Origin: Thalassia testudinum
Lineage: Eukaryota > Streptophyta > Magnoliopsida > Alismatales > Hydrocharitaceae
Assembly: GCA_037157565.1 (NCBI GenBank)
Contig: JAZHRO010000022.1
Coordinates: 2,418,001-2,482,000 of the forward strand
Direction of reading: 5' to 3'
Length of the DNA: 64,000 nucleotides
Positions 1-10,527 of the stretch are shown piece by piece (within the stretch, counting starts at the first letter, position 1; each line of letters opens with the position of its first letter). The position numbers and the translations under genes were made by a program. The notes below the pieces were generated by a model. That model had not been told where the DNA came from, ran no database searches, and worked only from the letters and a program-made list of their open reading frames with translations.

Positions 1-2114
1 TTGAGGAGTTCTTAAGATCTGTTTAGGTCTTAAGAAGCTCTACAGGTCAATAATGTCCTAATTTGATGTAGATCTCATCTCTGTGTATCAGACTTGACTC
101 ACCGGAGCTTCGGTGAGCTTCGACGAGTCGAAGTTGATCTTCAGCCCATGAATTGACCTGATATGCTCCAGAATACACTTATAAGTTGTTAGGATTAATT
201 TTCTGTGGTTTAATTTGATGTTCTGACATCTAGAGTACTAGTTTGATCTGTGTCTTCTCCAACTCCAGCAAAGTTGGAGAAGCAGTTCCATTAGGTCTCA
301 GACCTTGATTTAAGGTCCAAAAGCTTATGCAGAGCCTATGGAAGCCAACCTTGATCTCTGATTACTTTGAAATCTCTTAGGTTGTTCCACCGAACAAACC
401 TCATTCTGACCTCAGGCAGTGATGACTGAATTCATAGTAGATCTGTTCAAAACTTAGTTTTGATGACCTGAACTAATTCCTGTGATGATGTAGAGCAGAT
501 TTAGAGTTTCAATTACGTCAGAAATTGGTCAAATTTGAAAGTCAATTCTAAGCCCATTCTGGTCAACTCCAGGTCCAAATAAAGGATTTAATGATTAATC
601 TTATGGTTTAATCGATTGAAATGCTTACTGGAATGATTTGAAGATTAATAGAATTGATTTCATTAAGTTTAATTAAGGAATTAGTGAGAATTCATGTTAA
701 TGTCAGTTTGGGTTCATTTGAACTCATTACTATGCTCTTTGAGTTTTTGGCGAAATTCAAAAGCTAATTCCGCCCAAATTGAATCTAAACAACCTGTTGA
801 GGTTGTTCGATTCTGTTCCAGAGGTTTTCCTTTCTCTATCAAATCTTTCAGAGGTCAAAATGGAGCTCTGAAACTCTTGAACGAAGCTCAGAAGCTTCAT
901 CTTCTTCCCTGAAGCTCTCAGATCCTTCTGTCTCTACTCACTTGATGTGAAATGATTCACTGAAGGCACACAGGCCTTCAGTTGAGAGCTGTTTAGCTTC
1001 TGCAAGTCCTAAGACCTAAGTATTCCCTCTGCATGCTATTTCTGCCATGCATTTCTTCCAGTTTTGCCATTCCCTCTGCATGTTGTTTCTGCCGTGCATT
1101 TCTTCCAGTTTCGTCCTTCAAATTGAAGGGCTAGAATTAGTTAGAACACCAAATTGGTGTTAAAATTTTTTAGATTATCCTTAGAGCTTTCGATCAAGCT
1201 TTAGAACGCTTGATTTGTCCCAACCAATCGGCTGGAATCCTTAGGCAAAGTTTGGCCTGGAAGGGACAAAGATAGTCCCACATTGGTAACCTTGGAGGCG
1301 CCGCTATGGTATATTGTGAAAAAGTGCCGACGACATTTCGATCGTCAACGCTGGGCACAAAGAAATGAGCTTGGGTGCGGGCACGTGCATGTGCATGTGC
1401 TTGCTTATGTGTGTGTGCATGCACCTATGGGCGTGAGCGCGTGGGCCTGAGTGGGCGTGTATGTGGGCTTGGGAGGTCGGAGACTGTGCGTGATTTGAAT
1501 TGGAAATAAAGCACCTAATCAAAATTAGGCTTGGAACCTAGTAGGGTCTAGTCCTACCCTTTAGGAGGTGCTGTGTATCCCTGATCGCACGTGTTTGCTG
1601 TGTGTGCACGGCGGTGCGTGTGTGTACGTGGGCGGCCTGGGTTGCTCCATGTGACGCGACTTGGGCCGTCCATCTTCATTCCTTTGTAGAGGGTGCCACC
1701 GTGCTTGTAAAGGAATTGATTTCCACGTTGTTGGACTGTGATCGTTGCTCTGGATCCGTCCATACGGTCAGATGCTTCATTTGAAACTCGTAAGGATGTC
1801 GCATTGCCCCCTGGCCGTTGATCTTCCTCAGGCTTCATATGATGCTACGGGACTCCGATCTGGACGATTTCAGAGGCATTAGACTCTGATCGTCATCCTG
1901 ATCAGATCCGTATGGTCTGATCATCCATCCGAGGCCCTGAAATAAATCTCCTTCCTTCCTATCCATGAAAAGAACCTAATTAACCTAAAATATATACAAC
2001 TATTCTAAATGCAGAATGATGCATGCTATAGAATATTTATAACATAAAATGTAAATCTAAGCCTAGGAACATCATGAATAGGCATTTTACCCTCAATAAA
2101 TGTGTTTACATCAA
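1..2114 (-). repeat. Athila/Tat-like LTR, partial (runs off the window start)
   Basis: The last 500 bases or so match, with divergence, the ends of the LTRs at 36061-37127 and 41360-43106: the same run of text on effects of 'gatccgtatggt'-type motifs, then a block containing 'atgatgcatg', then a terminal TTTACATCA. Read on the minus strand the LTR begins TGATGTAAAC, as the others begin TGATGTAGA. The other end lies outside the window, so no target duplication can be checked. A G/T-rich stretch at 1370-1650 gives spurious short frames. No coding capacity is seen. Whether this is a solo LTR or part of a longer element cannot be decided. Confidence 0.6.
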
Positions 2115-2887
2115 TCCCTGACCGGTTTGAGCTGCCCACTATAAAAATCAAATTTTTGGTTAAGTGTAAGCTTATATGCACAAAGCTAAAGAAGAATTAA
2201 AAGAGAAGTAAATCTTAAGGGAAAGCTAAGGAAAGTTGAAGAGAATTAAAAGAAGAGAAGAATTAGAGAAGAAAAAGAGAGTGAGATAGGGTAAAGGAAA
2301 AGAGAGGTAATGAGAAAGAAAGCAATGGCAGAGCAGAAAGGAGATAAAGAGAAGTGCTAAGGGTTGAAGAAAGAAGAATTTTACGACGTCTGTTGTTAAT
2401 TTTAGACGCCTGATTTATAATTCATTGATATATCTTGTTTTCTCTTATTGCTTTAAGTGATAAAATAAAGTCATTGTATTCATTTTGTTTAGCAATTTCT
2501 TTCCTTTATCTTTTGTAAATAGCTACATTTGAAGTAATAAACACATTACTTAGTTTTTAATGCTAAATCATATGTGTAAATGTATTTCTTCTTATTTGGA
2601 ATGATGGCATATGCTAATTTGATCTATCTCTTGTGCAATTATTCATGTACTTAAAGTATTTTAATTATAATCTGATTGATTAAGTAACTAGTAATTTATG
2701 TTTAGGAATTAATAGTGAATTAAGCTTACTAATATGCGTCCTAGTGAACGACCTGGACTCAACCTGTTAAAAAGAACTTAAAAATCTAAAATGTTAGGTT
2801 AACTTGACCCTATGCTACACAATCGACAAAAAATCAAGTTAACCTAAGTTACTTTCTCATGCGATTAATTAAGTCTAAATGACTTAA
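2115..2887. other. Non-coding stretch with purine-rich tract
   Basis: No gene is seen. About 2180-2370 is strongly purine-rich (runs of gaagaa/agagaa), followed by AT-rich sequence up to the insertion site of Element 1. It may be an internal remnant of the older retroelement to its left, but no coding similarity is visible. The flank resumes after Element 1 at 13171. Confidence 0.4.
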
Positions 2888-2892
2888 TTAAC
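2888..2892. repeat. Target-site duplication TTAAC, left copy (Element 1)
   Basis: TTAAC directly precedes the TGTAACGACC start of the left LTR and is repeated exactly at 13166-13170 after the right LTR. This is the 5-bp duplication expected of LTR-retrotransposon integration and fixes both outer ends of Element 1. Confidence 0.95.
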
Positions 2893-5498
2893 TGTAACGA
2901 CCCGGTTCCCGAGTCCCTACGAGACACGAGAACCGGACCGACTCGACTAATCCCAAGACCCAGTCGTCCAACGAGGAAGTAACCAAAAGACAGTAAAATA
3001 AACCACATTCAGCATGAATATAACTAACAGTAAGAAAGTACAGCAGTAAGGAAAGAAACTACTACAGTAGGCACCACCACAACAGTAAAACAACATTTAT
3101 CATATAACAAAAACTGCAGGTAAAGAAGGTACAACGGAAACAAAACTACTCACTAGAACAGAAACAAAAGAAGGTACAAAGCTGTGGCAACTCTACTGGA
3201 CCCTACTCGGCCCAGCGTCCTCTGCAGCCGCCGACCCTGGCTGCTCAACACCTGGTCCTGAAAAAGGTAACGAGTGTAACACGTCAGCAAAACGCTGAGT
3301 AGAGTGGCAAACTAACTAAAGGCAACAGTAGAGTGTACAGTAGCTGTTATGTTCTATTACTTCCTTTTATTTACATCTTTCAATTTTTCTCACTATTTCA
3401 TTTACTTCTCAGATCCTTTACTTGATCTCGGATGTCCTCGTGGGACGATCTTGATTGCAGTCTTTTCCAAAAGTAGAAGTAGCACGTGGTGCTCTCCTGG
3501 CCGGGAGAGTCCCCCGTGGTGATCCTACCCTCAGTCAACCACCCCAAGGTCACTGACAGACGTAACGGTGACTACGGCACGCGCGATAGACGCACAGGTA
3601 GCTAGCCCGTACTGGCACGCGGTCAGTCGTTTCCATTAACGGGTGCGCCCAAAGCACAGCACGGAACCAGGGCAGAGCCCTCTCAGTAACAGGGGTCCAA
3701 CCCCTCCACAGTAACCAAACCGGGGCCTTGCCCCTCCACAGTCCGCGCACCCTCGCCTGACTACCCTGGTTTGCCCTAGTGGGCCTAACAAGTCGGTGAA
3801 GGAGGCTAGCAGAACCCCGGGGCCCGTGGGGTAGCTAGTACTCTCCTAACACTACTAGCTCTCCTCGGTACTACGTACACGAGGGCCAACAAGTCGGTAC
3901 AGAGCGGCCAAGCCTAACCCCAGGTCCCTGGGGCGGCTGGCCCCACTCTGCACTAAAACAGGTACAGGTACTTCCCTTGGTACTGCGTACCCAAGAGACA
4001 GTACAAACTACATCTCAGTTCCATTCCTTTTCTTTCCAGGAGTTCCACTCCTAATTCCCCGTAGGGTTCCAGCCCTTTATCACAGAACATCATATGTTTC
4101 ACTTTCCAGATTCACGTTCTCAATTTCCATGATCTCAAACATGTTTCTTTGTTCATAACAGGCAGCTGTTAATTAATTTCACAGGCAGCTTATATATTCC
4201 TTTCCATTTTTCCAAGACTGCAGTAATATACATTCCACTAGTTTTTCCATCCTAGGATTCATGCCACACCTAGGAGCTATCATTCCATACATTTCTCATT
4301 CCTAGGATTCATGCAATGCCCTAGGTTCTAGTTATGATTCCATACTTTAACAGATTTTTTTTTTTTTAATACTTAAAACCACTCTACCAGGTACAACGGG
4401 AGTAATGGGGGCGTGGTCGGGAATCCCGCGCGCCTCCGCGACTCTCAAGACGGCAACCGAACGAGGTCCTATCACAAGGATCAAACACAAGGAGTGTCTC
4501 AAAACAGTGTATAGCTACTGTAGGCGGGTAGAGGAATAAATTCTGAAACGAACGCAGCTCGAATCGCGGAAAACGGAGCCCAAACGGGCCGAGAAAGACA
4601 ATACTGTGCAAAATCAGACGTCTGGAACTCCTTCCAGACGTCTTAAACGGTGGATCAGAGAATTACCTGTTCGGCTTGGTTCCCCGGACGTCCAGAAGTC
4701 TGTGGGGACGTCTCTCCTAGATCCCAGACGTCCGATGGTCTCTCCGGACGTCTGGAGGTCACTCCCGCCGTCTGGTAAAACTTCCAGACGTCTGATTCGC
4801 AAGGATGACGAATCCGAACACCTGCGCACAGCCAACCCTCCTCCCTCAGTACGGTCAGTAGACAAAAAGAAGGAGAAAGCGGAACTCACCTTTCAGACGT
4901 CTGTATGATCTCACAGACGTCGACCTTGTCGTCTGGATATCAGTCCAGACATCTGATTCTGGAGATTTTTCCAGAATCAGAACCTCGCTCGGCCTCCGCT
5001 CGCGACGCCGCCCGCGTCGCACCTCGCGCGTCCGCTGCTCCGCCCGCAGCAGGTCCCTCTCCGCGACGCTCTGCGCCCCCTGCGCCCTCCGCCGGCCGGC
5101 CAAGCCGCTCCCGGCGAGCTCGCCCTCACGGCAGAGCCCCGCCCTCGCACGCCGCAGCTCCTCCGCGCCTACTGCGGCCGCCGCTGCCGCTGCGCCCTCG
5201 CGTCCGCTCGCTCTCGCGCACAGGCAGGAGAGAAGGAGGAAGATGGTGGAGACGGGAGGGGAGGCGCGCCCCCTCCCCCTTTTAACGCCGCGCGGAGAGG
5301 AGGGAGAGACGGTCGCAGTCGCCTGCAGCCGCAGAGAAGATGCGGGATCGCAGGTCTGCGCGCACAGGCGCGCAGACGAATATCCCGTGCGAGCATAACT
5401 GTTCGCCAGACGTCTGTAAACTATCCCGGACGTCTGGTCAGACGTCCGGATGTGATCCCAGACGTCTTTACAGACGTCTGGGGCACGCGCTCGTTACA
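2893..5498 (-). repeat. Element 1 3' LTR
   Basis: 2606 bp, near-identical to 10528-13165. It starts TGTAACGACC and ends CTCGTTACA. It holds two clusters of GACGTC palindromes (about 4618-4925 and 5409-5480; about 14 perfect sites counted by eye) on either side of a very GC-rich block (about 4980-5300). A T-run lies near 4350-4368. It lacks a 32-bp piece present in the other LTR near its outer (minus-strand 5') end. Reading frames across it are repeated in the other LTR and are not genes. Confidence 0.95.
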
Positions 5499-5584
5499 AT
5501 ATAACAAACTCAAAGGAAGTTTCGTCCCCGAAACTTGCGCCAACTAGGGTGCGGAAAAAGGATGTCCAAATAACCATAACAAAC
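5499..5584 (-). other. Element 1 3' untranslated leader before the 3' LTR
   Basis: Short segment between the chromodomain-like frame and the 3' LTR. On the minus strand it contains 'gtttcggggacgaaac', a small inverted repeat of the kind seen just upstream of the 3' LTR in plant chromoviruses. A clean polypurine tract is not evident next to the LTR; the boundary reads ...gtttgttatat then TGTAACG. Confidence 0.5.
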
Positions 5585-5980
5585 TCAAAGAGGACCGAAA
5601 CCGGTCCGAAAAGACGTACCCGCAAAAAGCTCTGGGTACCGCTCCCGCATTGCCGCCTCAGGCTCCCAGGTAGCCTCCTCGTACCGCTGGCTCCTCCACA
5701 AAACCTTTACTAGGGGTACTTGCTTTCGTCTCAACCTGCGGACGGCTCGGTCTAGGATCTGCACTGGCCGCTCGGGGTAGGTCAGGTCGTCGCTCACCTC
5801 GACGCTCTCGTGACTCAGTACGTGGCTGGGATCGGCTACGTACTTCCTGAGGTTGGACACGTGGAACACGTCGTGCACACCAGAAAGCTGCGGGGGAAGG
5901 GCAAGTCTGTAAGCAACGGGTCCAACCCGCTCCAGGACCTCGAAGGGCCCCACGAACCTCGGCGCGAGCTTCCCTCTCAC
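5585..5980 (-). CDS. Integrase C-terminal tail with chromodomain-like end, cut off by a stop codon
   Basis: About 131 residues, in the same frame as gag-pol and following it after one TGA (5993-5995). It begins with the integrase C-terminal segment ([18 protein letters not shown], then [20 protein letters not shown]) and ends with a chromodomain-like stretch (motifs [17 protein letters not shown] and MRERYPELF). In plant chromoviruses this tail is part of the integrase and is thought to steer integration to heterochromatin. It has no start codon of its own (the first residue shown in this frame is GTG), so it would be made only by readthrough or from copies lacking the stop. Element 3 has CTG and CAA codons at the matching site (63774-63782), showing the tail belongs to the polyprotein. 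Confidence 0.85.
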   Translation of the reverse strand: MRGKLAPRFVGPFEVLERVGPVAYRLALPPQLSGVHDVFHVSNLRKYVADPSHVLSHESVEVSDDLTYPERPVQILDRAVRRLRRKQVPLVKVLWRSQRYEEATWEPEAAMRERYPELFAGTSFRTGFGPL

Positions 5981-5992
5981 CCCAAACCGCTG

Positions 5993-8900
5993 TCAGCCCT
6001 TCATGGGCGAAACACGAAGAAAGACGTGGTCCCCAACCTCGAACTGCACCTCTCTGCGTCTGCGATCTGCGTAGCTCTTCTGTCTGCTCCTGACAGTGCG
6101 GAGTCGTCTGTGGATCTGTTCAACTACCTCCTGACTCTGCCGGATCAACCTGGGGCCAACCTCCCACTTGGTCCCCACCTCAACCCAACTCAAGGGTGCC
6201 GTGCATTTCCGTCCGTACAGAGCCTCGTAGGGAGCCATGCCGATGCTCGAGTGATAACTGTTGTTGTATGCAAACTCTGCCAGGGGCAGGTGCTCCTCCC
6301 AAGAGCCCCTCCAGTCTAGTACACAGGCACGCAAAAGATCCTCAAGTGTCTGTATCGTGCGTTCCGACTGTCCGTCCGTCTGGGGGTGGTAAGCCGTGCT
6401 AAACCTCAACCTCGTCCCCAAAGCCTGCTGAAACTCAGCCCAAAACTGGGATGTAAAGCGGGTATCCCGGTCGGATACGATCTCCCGCGGAACTCCGTGT
6501 AGTCGCACCACATCACGGATATACCTCTCTGCCAACTGTGCTGGTCCCAAAGTGACTCGGATCGGCAAGAATCGTGCCGTCTTCGTCAACCTATCCACTA
6601 TTACCCAGACCGCGTCGTGTCCTCGCTGGGTAACAGGTAAGCCCACCACCAAGTCCATGGTGATGCTCTCCCACTTCCACTCTGGCACTGGAAGCGGCTG
6701 AAGCGGCCCTGCAGGCCTCTGATGCTCGGCTTTCACCTGCTGGCACACTAAGCACTGCTGCACGAACTCACCCACATCCCGCTTCATCCCTCTCCACCAG
6801 AACTCGCGTCTCAAGTCATGGTACATTTTCGTGTTTCCGGGATGTATGGTGAATCTGGAACCGTGTGCCTCCGTCAGGAGCTCTCTCAACAGCTCCTCGT
6901 CTCTGGGGACGCACAGCCGTCCCCTCAAGCGTAACACCTGGTCTGTGAAAGAGAAGTCCCCTGGGTCCCCTGACAGTACTCTGTCGCGCAAAGACTGCAA
7001 GTACGGATCGGCCATCTGTCCCGTGATGATGCGGTCTATCAACTCTGGTCTGGTCTGCCGTGTCACCGTCACTGCCCCACAGTACCCTCGTAACTCTAGA
7101 GGTCGCCAACTGCCCACCTCCTCCAAAATGCTCCAACTCTGTAACTGTAGACTGGCCAAGCGTGCGGGCGCCTTACGGCTCAAGGCGTCAGCCACCACAT
7201 TGGCCTTTCCCGGGTGGTAGGAGATGCTGCAGTCGTAGTCCTTCAGGAGCTCCAACCAACGTCTCTGTCTCATGTTGAGCTCCTTCTGGTCAAAAAGATA
7301 TCTGAGGCTCTTGTGATCTGTAAAAATCTCGAAGGTCTCACCGTACAAGTAGTGCCTCCATGTCTTCAGCGCGAAGACAACAGCTGCCAACTCTAGGTCG
7401 TGGGTAGGGTAGGTATGCTCATGGGGCTTCAGTTGCCGCGAAGCGTAAGCGACCACGTGACCCCTCTGCATGAGCACACCTCCTAACCCCTGCAAGGAAG
7501 CGTCCGTGTACACAACGAACCCGCCACTACTGTCAGGAATGGTGAGCACGGGAGCCGAGGTCAACCTCTCCTTCAGCTCCAGAAAACACGCCTCACAGGC
7601 GTCTGTCCAAGTGAAAGGCACATCCTTCCGAGTCAACTGTGTCATAGGACGTGCAATCTGCGAAAACCCTCTGATGAACCGTCTGTAGTAACCTGCCAGT
7701 CCCAGGAAACTGCGAATCTCAGTGACTGAACGCGGTCTCTCCCACCTGAGCACTGCCTCGACCTTGGCGGGATCCACCGCCAGGCCGTCTCCAGAGATCA
7801 CATGACCCAAAAAGGTCACCTCCCTCAACCAGAACTCGCACTTGCTGTATTTGGCGTACAGCCTGCGTCGTCTCAGAGTGTCCAGAACCATCCGCAAGTG
7901 CTGTCCGTGCTGCGTCCGATCTCTAGAATAGATGAGTACATCATCTATGAAAACCACCACAAACTGGTCCAAGTACGGTCTGAACACCCGGTTCATCAGG
8001 TCCATGAAAGCAGCGGGGGCATTGGTCAGCCCAAACGGCATGACCAAAAACTCGTAGTGTCCGTACCGGGTGCGGAAAGCTGTCTTGGAGACGTCGGTCT
8101 CCCTGATCCTCAACTGGTGGTATCCAGACCTCAAGTCGATCTTGGAAAACACCGTGGCACCCCGCAACTGGTCAAACAAATCGTCAATCCTCGGCAGCGG
8201 ATATCTGTTCTTGATGGTGACCCTATTCAGCTGTCGGTAGTCCACACAAAGGCGTAGGGTCCCATCCTTCTTCTTTACAAACAGTACCGGGGCTCCCCAG
8301 GGAGACGCACTGGGCCTCACGAAACCCTTCTCCAAAAGGTCCTGCAACTGAGACTTGAGCTCTCGCAGCTCAAGCGGTGCCATCCTGTATGGCGCGGTGG
8401 AGATGGGGCTGGTCCCTGGTACTAGTGAGATCTCAAACTTGATCTCACGCTCGGGCGGTAGTCCTGGTAACTCGTCTGGAAACACGTCGGGGTACTCTCT
8501 GACCACCGGGATGCTCTGGAAGTCTGCCACGGGGCTGTGCTCTGCCACCACACAAGCTAAGAAGCCCTCACACCCCTGGCTCAAAAGTCTCGCCGCCCGA
8601 AGTGCCGAAATGCACCTGAAACCTCCGTCCACTGGCTGCCCGTGAAACTCGAAGGAAGGCAACTCCGGAATGGAGAAGACAATCTTCCTCTCAAAGCAGT
8701 CAACCAATGCGTGGTAAGCGGACAGCCAATCCATCCCCAGGATCACCCCAAAGTCCTCCATCTGTATCATAATCAGGTCAGCTGGCAGGCTGTGTCCCCC
8801 GATGCTGACCCCGCAACCCGTGTACACCTCCTCAGCTACAAACAGCTGACCACTCGGACCTCTGATTACGAACGGGTTCTCTAACAATGTATAATCCTGG

Positions 8901-10348
8901 TCCAAACTAACTGCGAAACTGTCTGCGACAAACGAGTGCGTAGCGCCGGAATCGAAAAGCGTGTAAACGAGTCTGCCAGAAACTGAAACCATACCTGCTA
9001 CCACGGATCCCGAAGCTCTGGCGTCCCTGTGTGTTAGGGCGTTGATACGCCCCTCAGCTCTAGGTGCGGACGAAGCAGCCACACTCTGCGTCGGACGGGT
9101 AGGTGCTGGCCGGTACCCTCCTCGCGACTGCGGTCCTCCTCCTCGCGCCTGGAAACCGCGGCCTCCTGCGCGCCCTCCAGTGCTCTGCGCGGGAAGTATC
9201 TGCTGACCTCCTGCCCTAGATGGGCAGTCCCTCCTGATGTGGCCCGGCTGGCCACACTGGTAGCAGAGGGGAACCCGACTCCCGCCCTCAGTGAGTCCCT
9301 GCTGTCGGCTAGGCGGGGGTCCGGTGCTGGCGACTGGCCCCTGTCGAGGGCCCCCAAAGGCCACTGATGGCCCTGCACAACGTGACGGCTCTCCTGCGGA
9401 CGCCACGTGTCTCCGTTCTCGCCGGCCCTGTGAGAAGTCTGGCTGAAAGGGCCTCTTCCGCCCGCCGTCGGTCTCTCGCGCGGACGGGTTGGTCTCCTCG
9501 TAAGTCATGGCTGCCTCTACCACTCTCAAAAACGTCGGCAGCTTCAGGGGTTTGACATACCCCCGGATCGCAGGCCGGAGCCCCTCGGTGAACCTCCAAA
9601 GGCGCTCCTCCTCAGTGGCTACCACTGTCGCTGCAAAGCGGGACAGCTCCAAGAAACGCGTGCGGTACGCGCTCACGGTCATCGTCCCTTGGCGGAGAGT
9701 GTGGAACTCCCGCCTCCTCTGGTCCTGCCACGTCTGGGGAAAGTACTGCTCGCAGAAGAGGGTGACGAACTGGTCCCACGTCGGCTCGTCCCTCTCCTGT
9801 CCCCGGACCGCCCTCCACCACCGGTGTGCCGCACTCTCCAGCTGGTACGTGGCAAAGGCCACGCGGCACTCCACCGGGGGGCGAAGGGTGTCGAAGATCT
9901 TCTCCAGCTGCTCAAGCCAGTCCTCTGCCTCGGTCGGGTCCTCATCCCCCTTGAAGGAGGGGGGCTTCAGCTTCCGGAACTGTCCGAAAAGCTCGAAGTG
10001 GTGCTGTAGGGGAGGTGCTGGTGCACCTCCAGGCGAAGGTGTCTCGTGTACAGAAGTGTCGGAGGAAGGTGGGGGCGGCAGGGGCCCATCCCCTCCCTCG
10101 TGTCCAGCGCCGCGTCCGTCGCGTGGCCCCACAGAGGACTCCCCCTCTGCAACCCCAGGAGGAGGTGCTCGGGGCGGTGGGTGGAGCTCCTCTCGTACAA
10201 TATCCCGTATCAGTCTGGCGAGGTCCTGGGCCTGGATGCCAGGGAGTGGTGGCTGGTCCACCGAGACATCCACGACAGCACGTCCACCTCGCCGACCTCG
10301 CCCTCGGCCGCGCCCGCGGCCAGTCTCGCCAGTCCCACGACGAGGCAT
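5993..10348 (-). CDS. gag-pol: gag-pol polyprotein of Element 1 (Ty3-type)
   Basis: One frame of 1471 residues opens at 10408, but residue 21 (10348) is the likely start: it begins [10 protein letters not shown], and Element 3 starts at the matching ATG. Residue numbers here follow the longer frame. Gag capsid domain about 135-300; CCHC zinc knuckle C382, C385, H390, C395; aspartic protease DSGAT 486-490; reverse transcriptase about 670-850 with VFIDD at 819-823; RNase H with D969, E1006, D1031, D1074; integrase zinc site H1189, H1197, C1219, C1222; integrase DDE at D1252, D1313, E1349. All key residues are present. Gag assembles particles, protease cuts the polyprotein, RT/RNase H copies RNA, and integrase inserts the DNA. 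The frame ends at a TGA (5993-5995) before the integrase tail; otherwise it is intact. GC content is far above the flanks. Confidence 0.95.
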   Translation of the reverse strand: MPRRGTGETGRGRGRGRGRRGGRAVVDVSVDQPPLPGIQAQDLARLIRDIVREELHPPPRAPPPGVAEGESSVGPRDGRGAGHEGGDGPLPPPPSSDTSVHETPSPGGAPAPPLQHHFELFGQFRKLKPPSFKGDEDPTEAEDWLEQLEKIFDTLRPPVECRVAFATYQLESAAHRWWRAVRGQERDEPTWDQFVTLFCEQYFPQTWQDQRRREFHTLRQGTMTVSAYRTRFLELSRFAATVVATEEERLWRFTEGLRPAIRGYVKPLKLPTFLRVVEAAMTYEETNPSARETDGGRKRPFQPDFSQGRRERRHVASAGEPSRCAGPSVAFGGPRQGPVASTGPPPSRQQGLTEGGSRVPLCYQCGQPGHIRRDCPSRAGGQQILPAQSTGGRAGGRGFQARGGGPQSRGGYRPAPTRPTQSVAASSAPRAEGRINALTHRDARASGSVVAGMVSVSGRLVYTLFDSGATHSFVADSFAVSLDQDYTLLENPFVIRGPSGQLFVAEEVYTGCGVSIGGHSLPADLIMIQMEDFGVILGMDWLSAYHALVDCFERKIVFSIPELPSFEFHGQPVDGGFRCISALRAARLLSQGCEGFLACVVAEHSPVADFQSIPVVREYPDVFPDELPGLPPEREIKFEISLVPGTSPISTAPYRMAPLELRELKSQLQDLLEKGFVRPSASPWGAPVLFVKKKDGTLRLCVDYRQLNRVTIKNRYPLPRIDDLFDQLRGATVFSKIDLRSGYHQLRIRETDVSKTAFRTRYGHYEFLVMPFGLTNAPAAFMDLMNRVFRPYLDQFVVVFIDDVLIYSRDRTQHGQHLRMVLDTLRRRRLYAKYSKCEFWLREVTFLGHVISGDGLAVDPAKVEAVLRWERPRSVTEIRSFLGLAGYYRRFIRGFSQIARPMTQLTRKDVPFTWTDACEACFLELKERLTSAPVLTIPDSSGGFVVYTDASLQGLGGVLMQRGHVVAYASRQLKPHEHTYPTHDLELAAVVFALKTWRHYLYGETFEIFTDHKSLRYLFDQKELNMRQRRWLELLKDYDCSISYHPGKANVVADALSRKAPARLASLQLQSWSILEEVGSWRPLELRGYCGAVTVTRQTRPELIDRIITGQMADPYLQSLRDRVLSGDPGDFSFTDQVLRLRGRLCVPRDEELLRELLTEAHGSRFTIHPGNTKMYHDLRREFWWRGMKRDVGEFVQQCLVCQQVKAEHQRPAGPLQPLPVPEWKWESITMDLVVGLPVTQRGHDAVWVIVDRLTKTARFLPIRVTLGPAQLAERYIRDVVRLHGVPREIVSDRDTRFTSQFWAEFQQALGTRLRFSTAYHPQTDGQSERTIQTLEDLLRACVLDWRGSWEEHLPLAEFAYNNSYHSSIGMAPYEALYGRKCTAPLSWVEVGTKWEVGPRLIRQSQEVVEQIHRRLRTVRSRQKSYADRRRREVQFEVGDHVFLRVSPMKG

Positions 10349-10512
10349 CTCCTGCAAGGAGACGCGAAACAAAACGGAAACGTCAAAACAGACGGTACCT
10401 AACAACACTTCTAAGAGCTCAAGTCAAGAGATATGTTGTGGTGGCTACTCTAGCTATAAACATGTGAATTGGTTATTTTCCAGTCAGTTGATTCACTTCT
10501 CGGGACGACCTT

Positions 10513-10524
10513 GCTCTGATACCA
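10513..10524 (-). promoter_or_regulatory. Primer binding site, tRNA-Met type (Element 1)
   Basis: On the minus strand TGGTATCAGAGC begins a few bases after the 5' LTR end (TACA then AGA). This is the sequence complementary to the 3' end of plant initiator tRNA-Met used by many plant LTR elements to prime minus-strand DNA synthesis. Element 3 has the same 12 bases at 60132-60143. Confidence 0.92.
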
Positions 10525-10527
10525 TCT

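Noticed and set aside
1194..1784. Frames rich in His/Ala or Thr near the window start
   Set aside because: They come from GT/CA-rich low-complexity text within an LTR.
4606..5285. Open frames in the Element 1 LTRs (also 12241-12920), Ser/Arg/Pro-rich
   Set aside because: They are duplicated in both LTRs, arise from the GACGTC array and the GC-rich core, and overlap in several frames on both strands. No domain is seen.
4618..5480. GACGTC repeats as a CRISPR-like or regular tandem array
   Set aside because: Spacing is irregular, units are 6-12-bp palindromes without uniform spacers, and the genome is that of a plant.
5810..6319. Plus-strand frame of 169 residues opposite pol, and the many plus-strand frames to 10532
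   Set aside because: Antisense shadows of the GC-rich gag-pol gene; no start context or domain supports them.
10349..10408. Upstream 20 residues of the gag-pol frame as the true start
   Set aside because: The Met at 10348 matches the Element 3 start and has the usual basic gag beginning; the extra residues lie in the leader.
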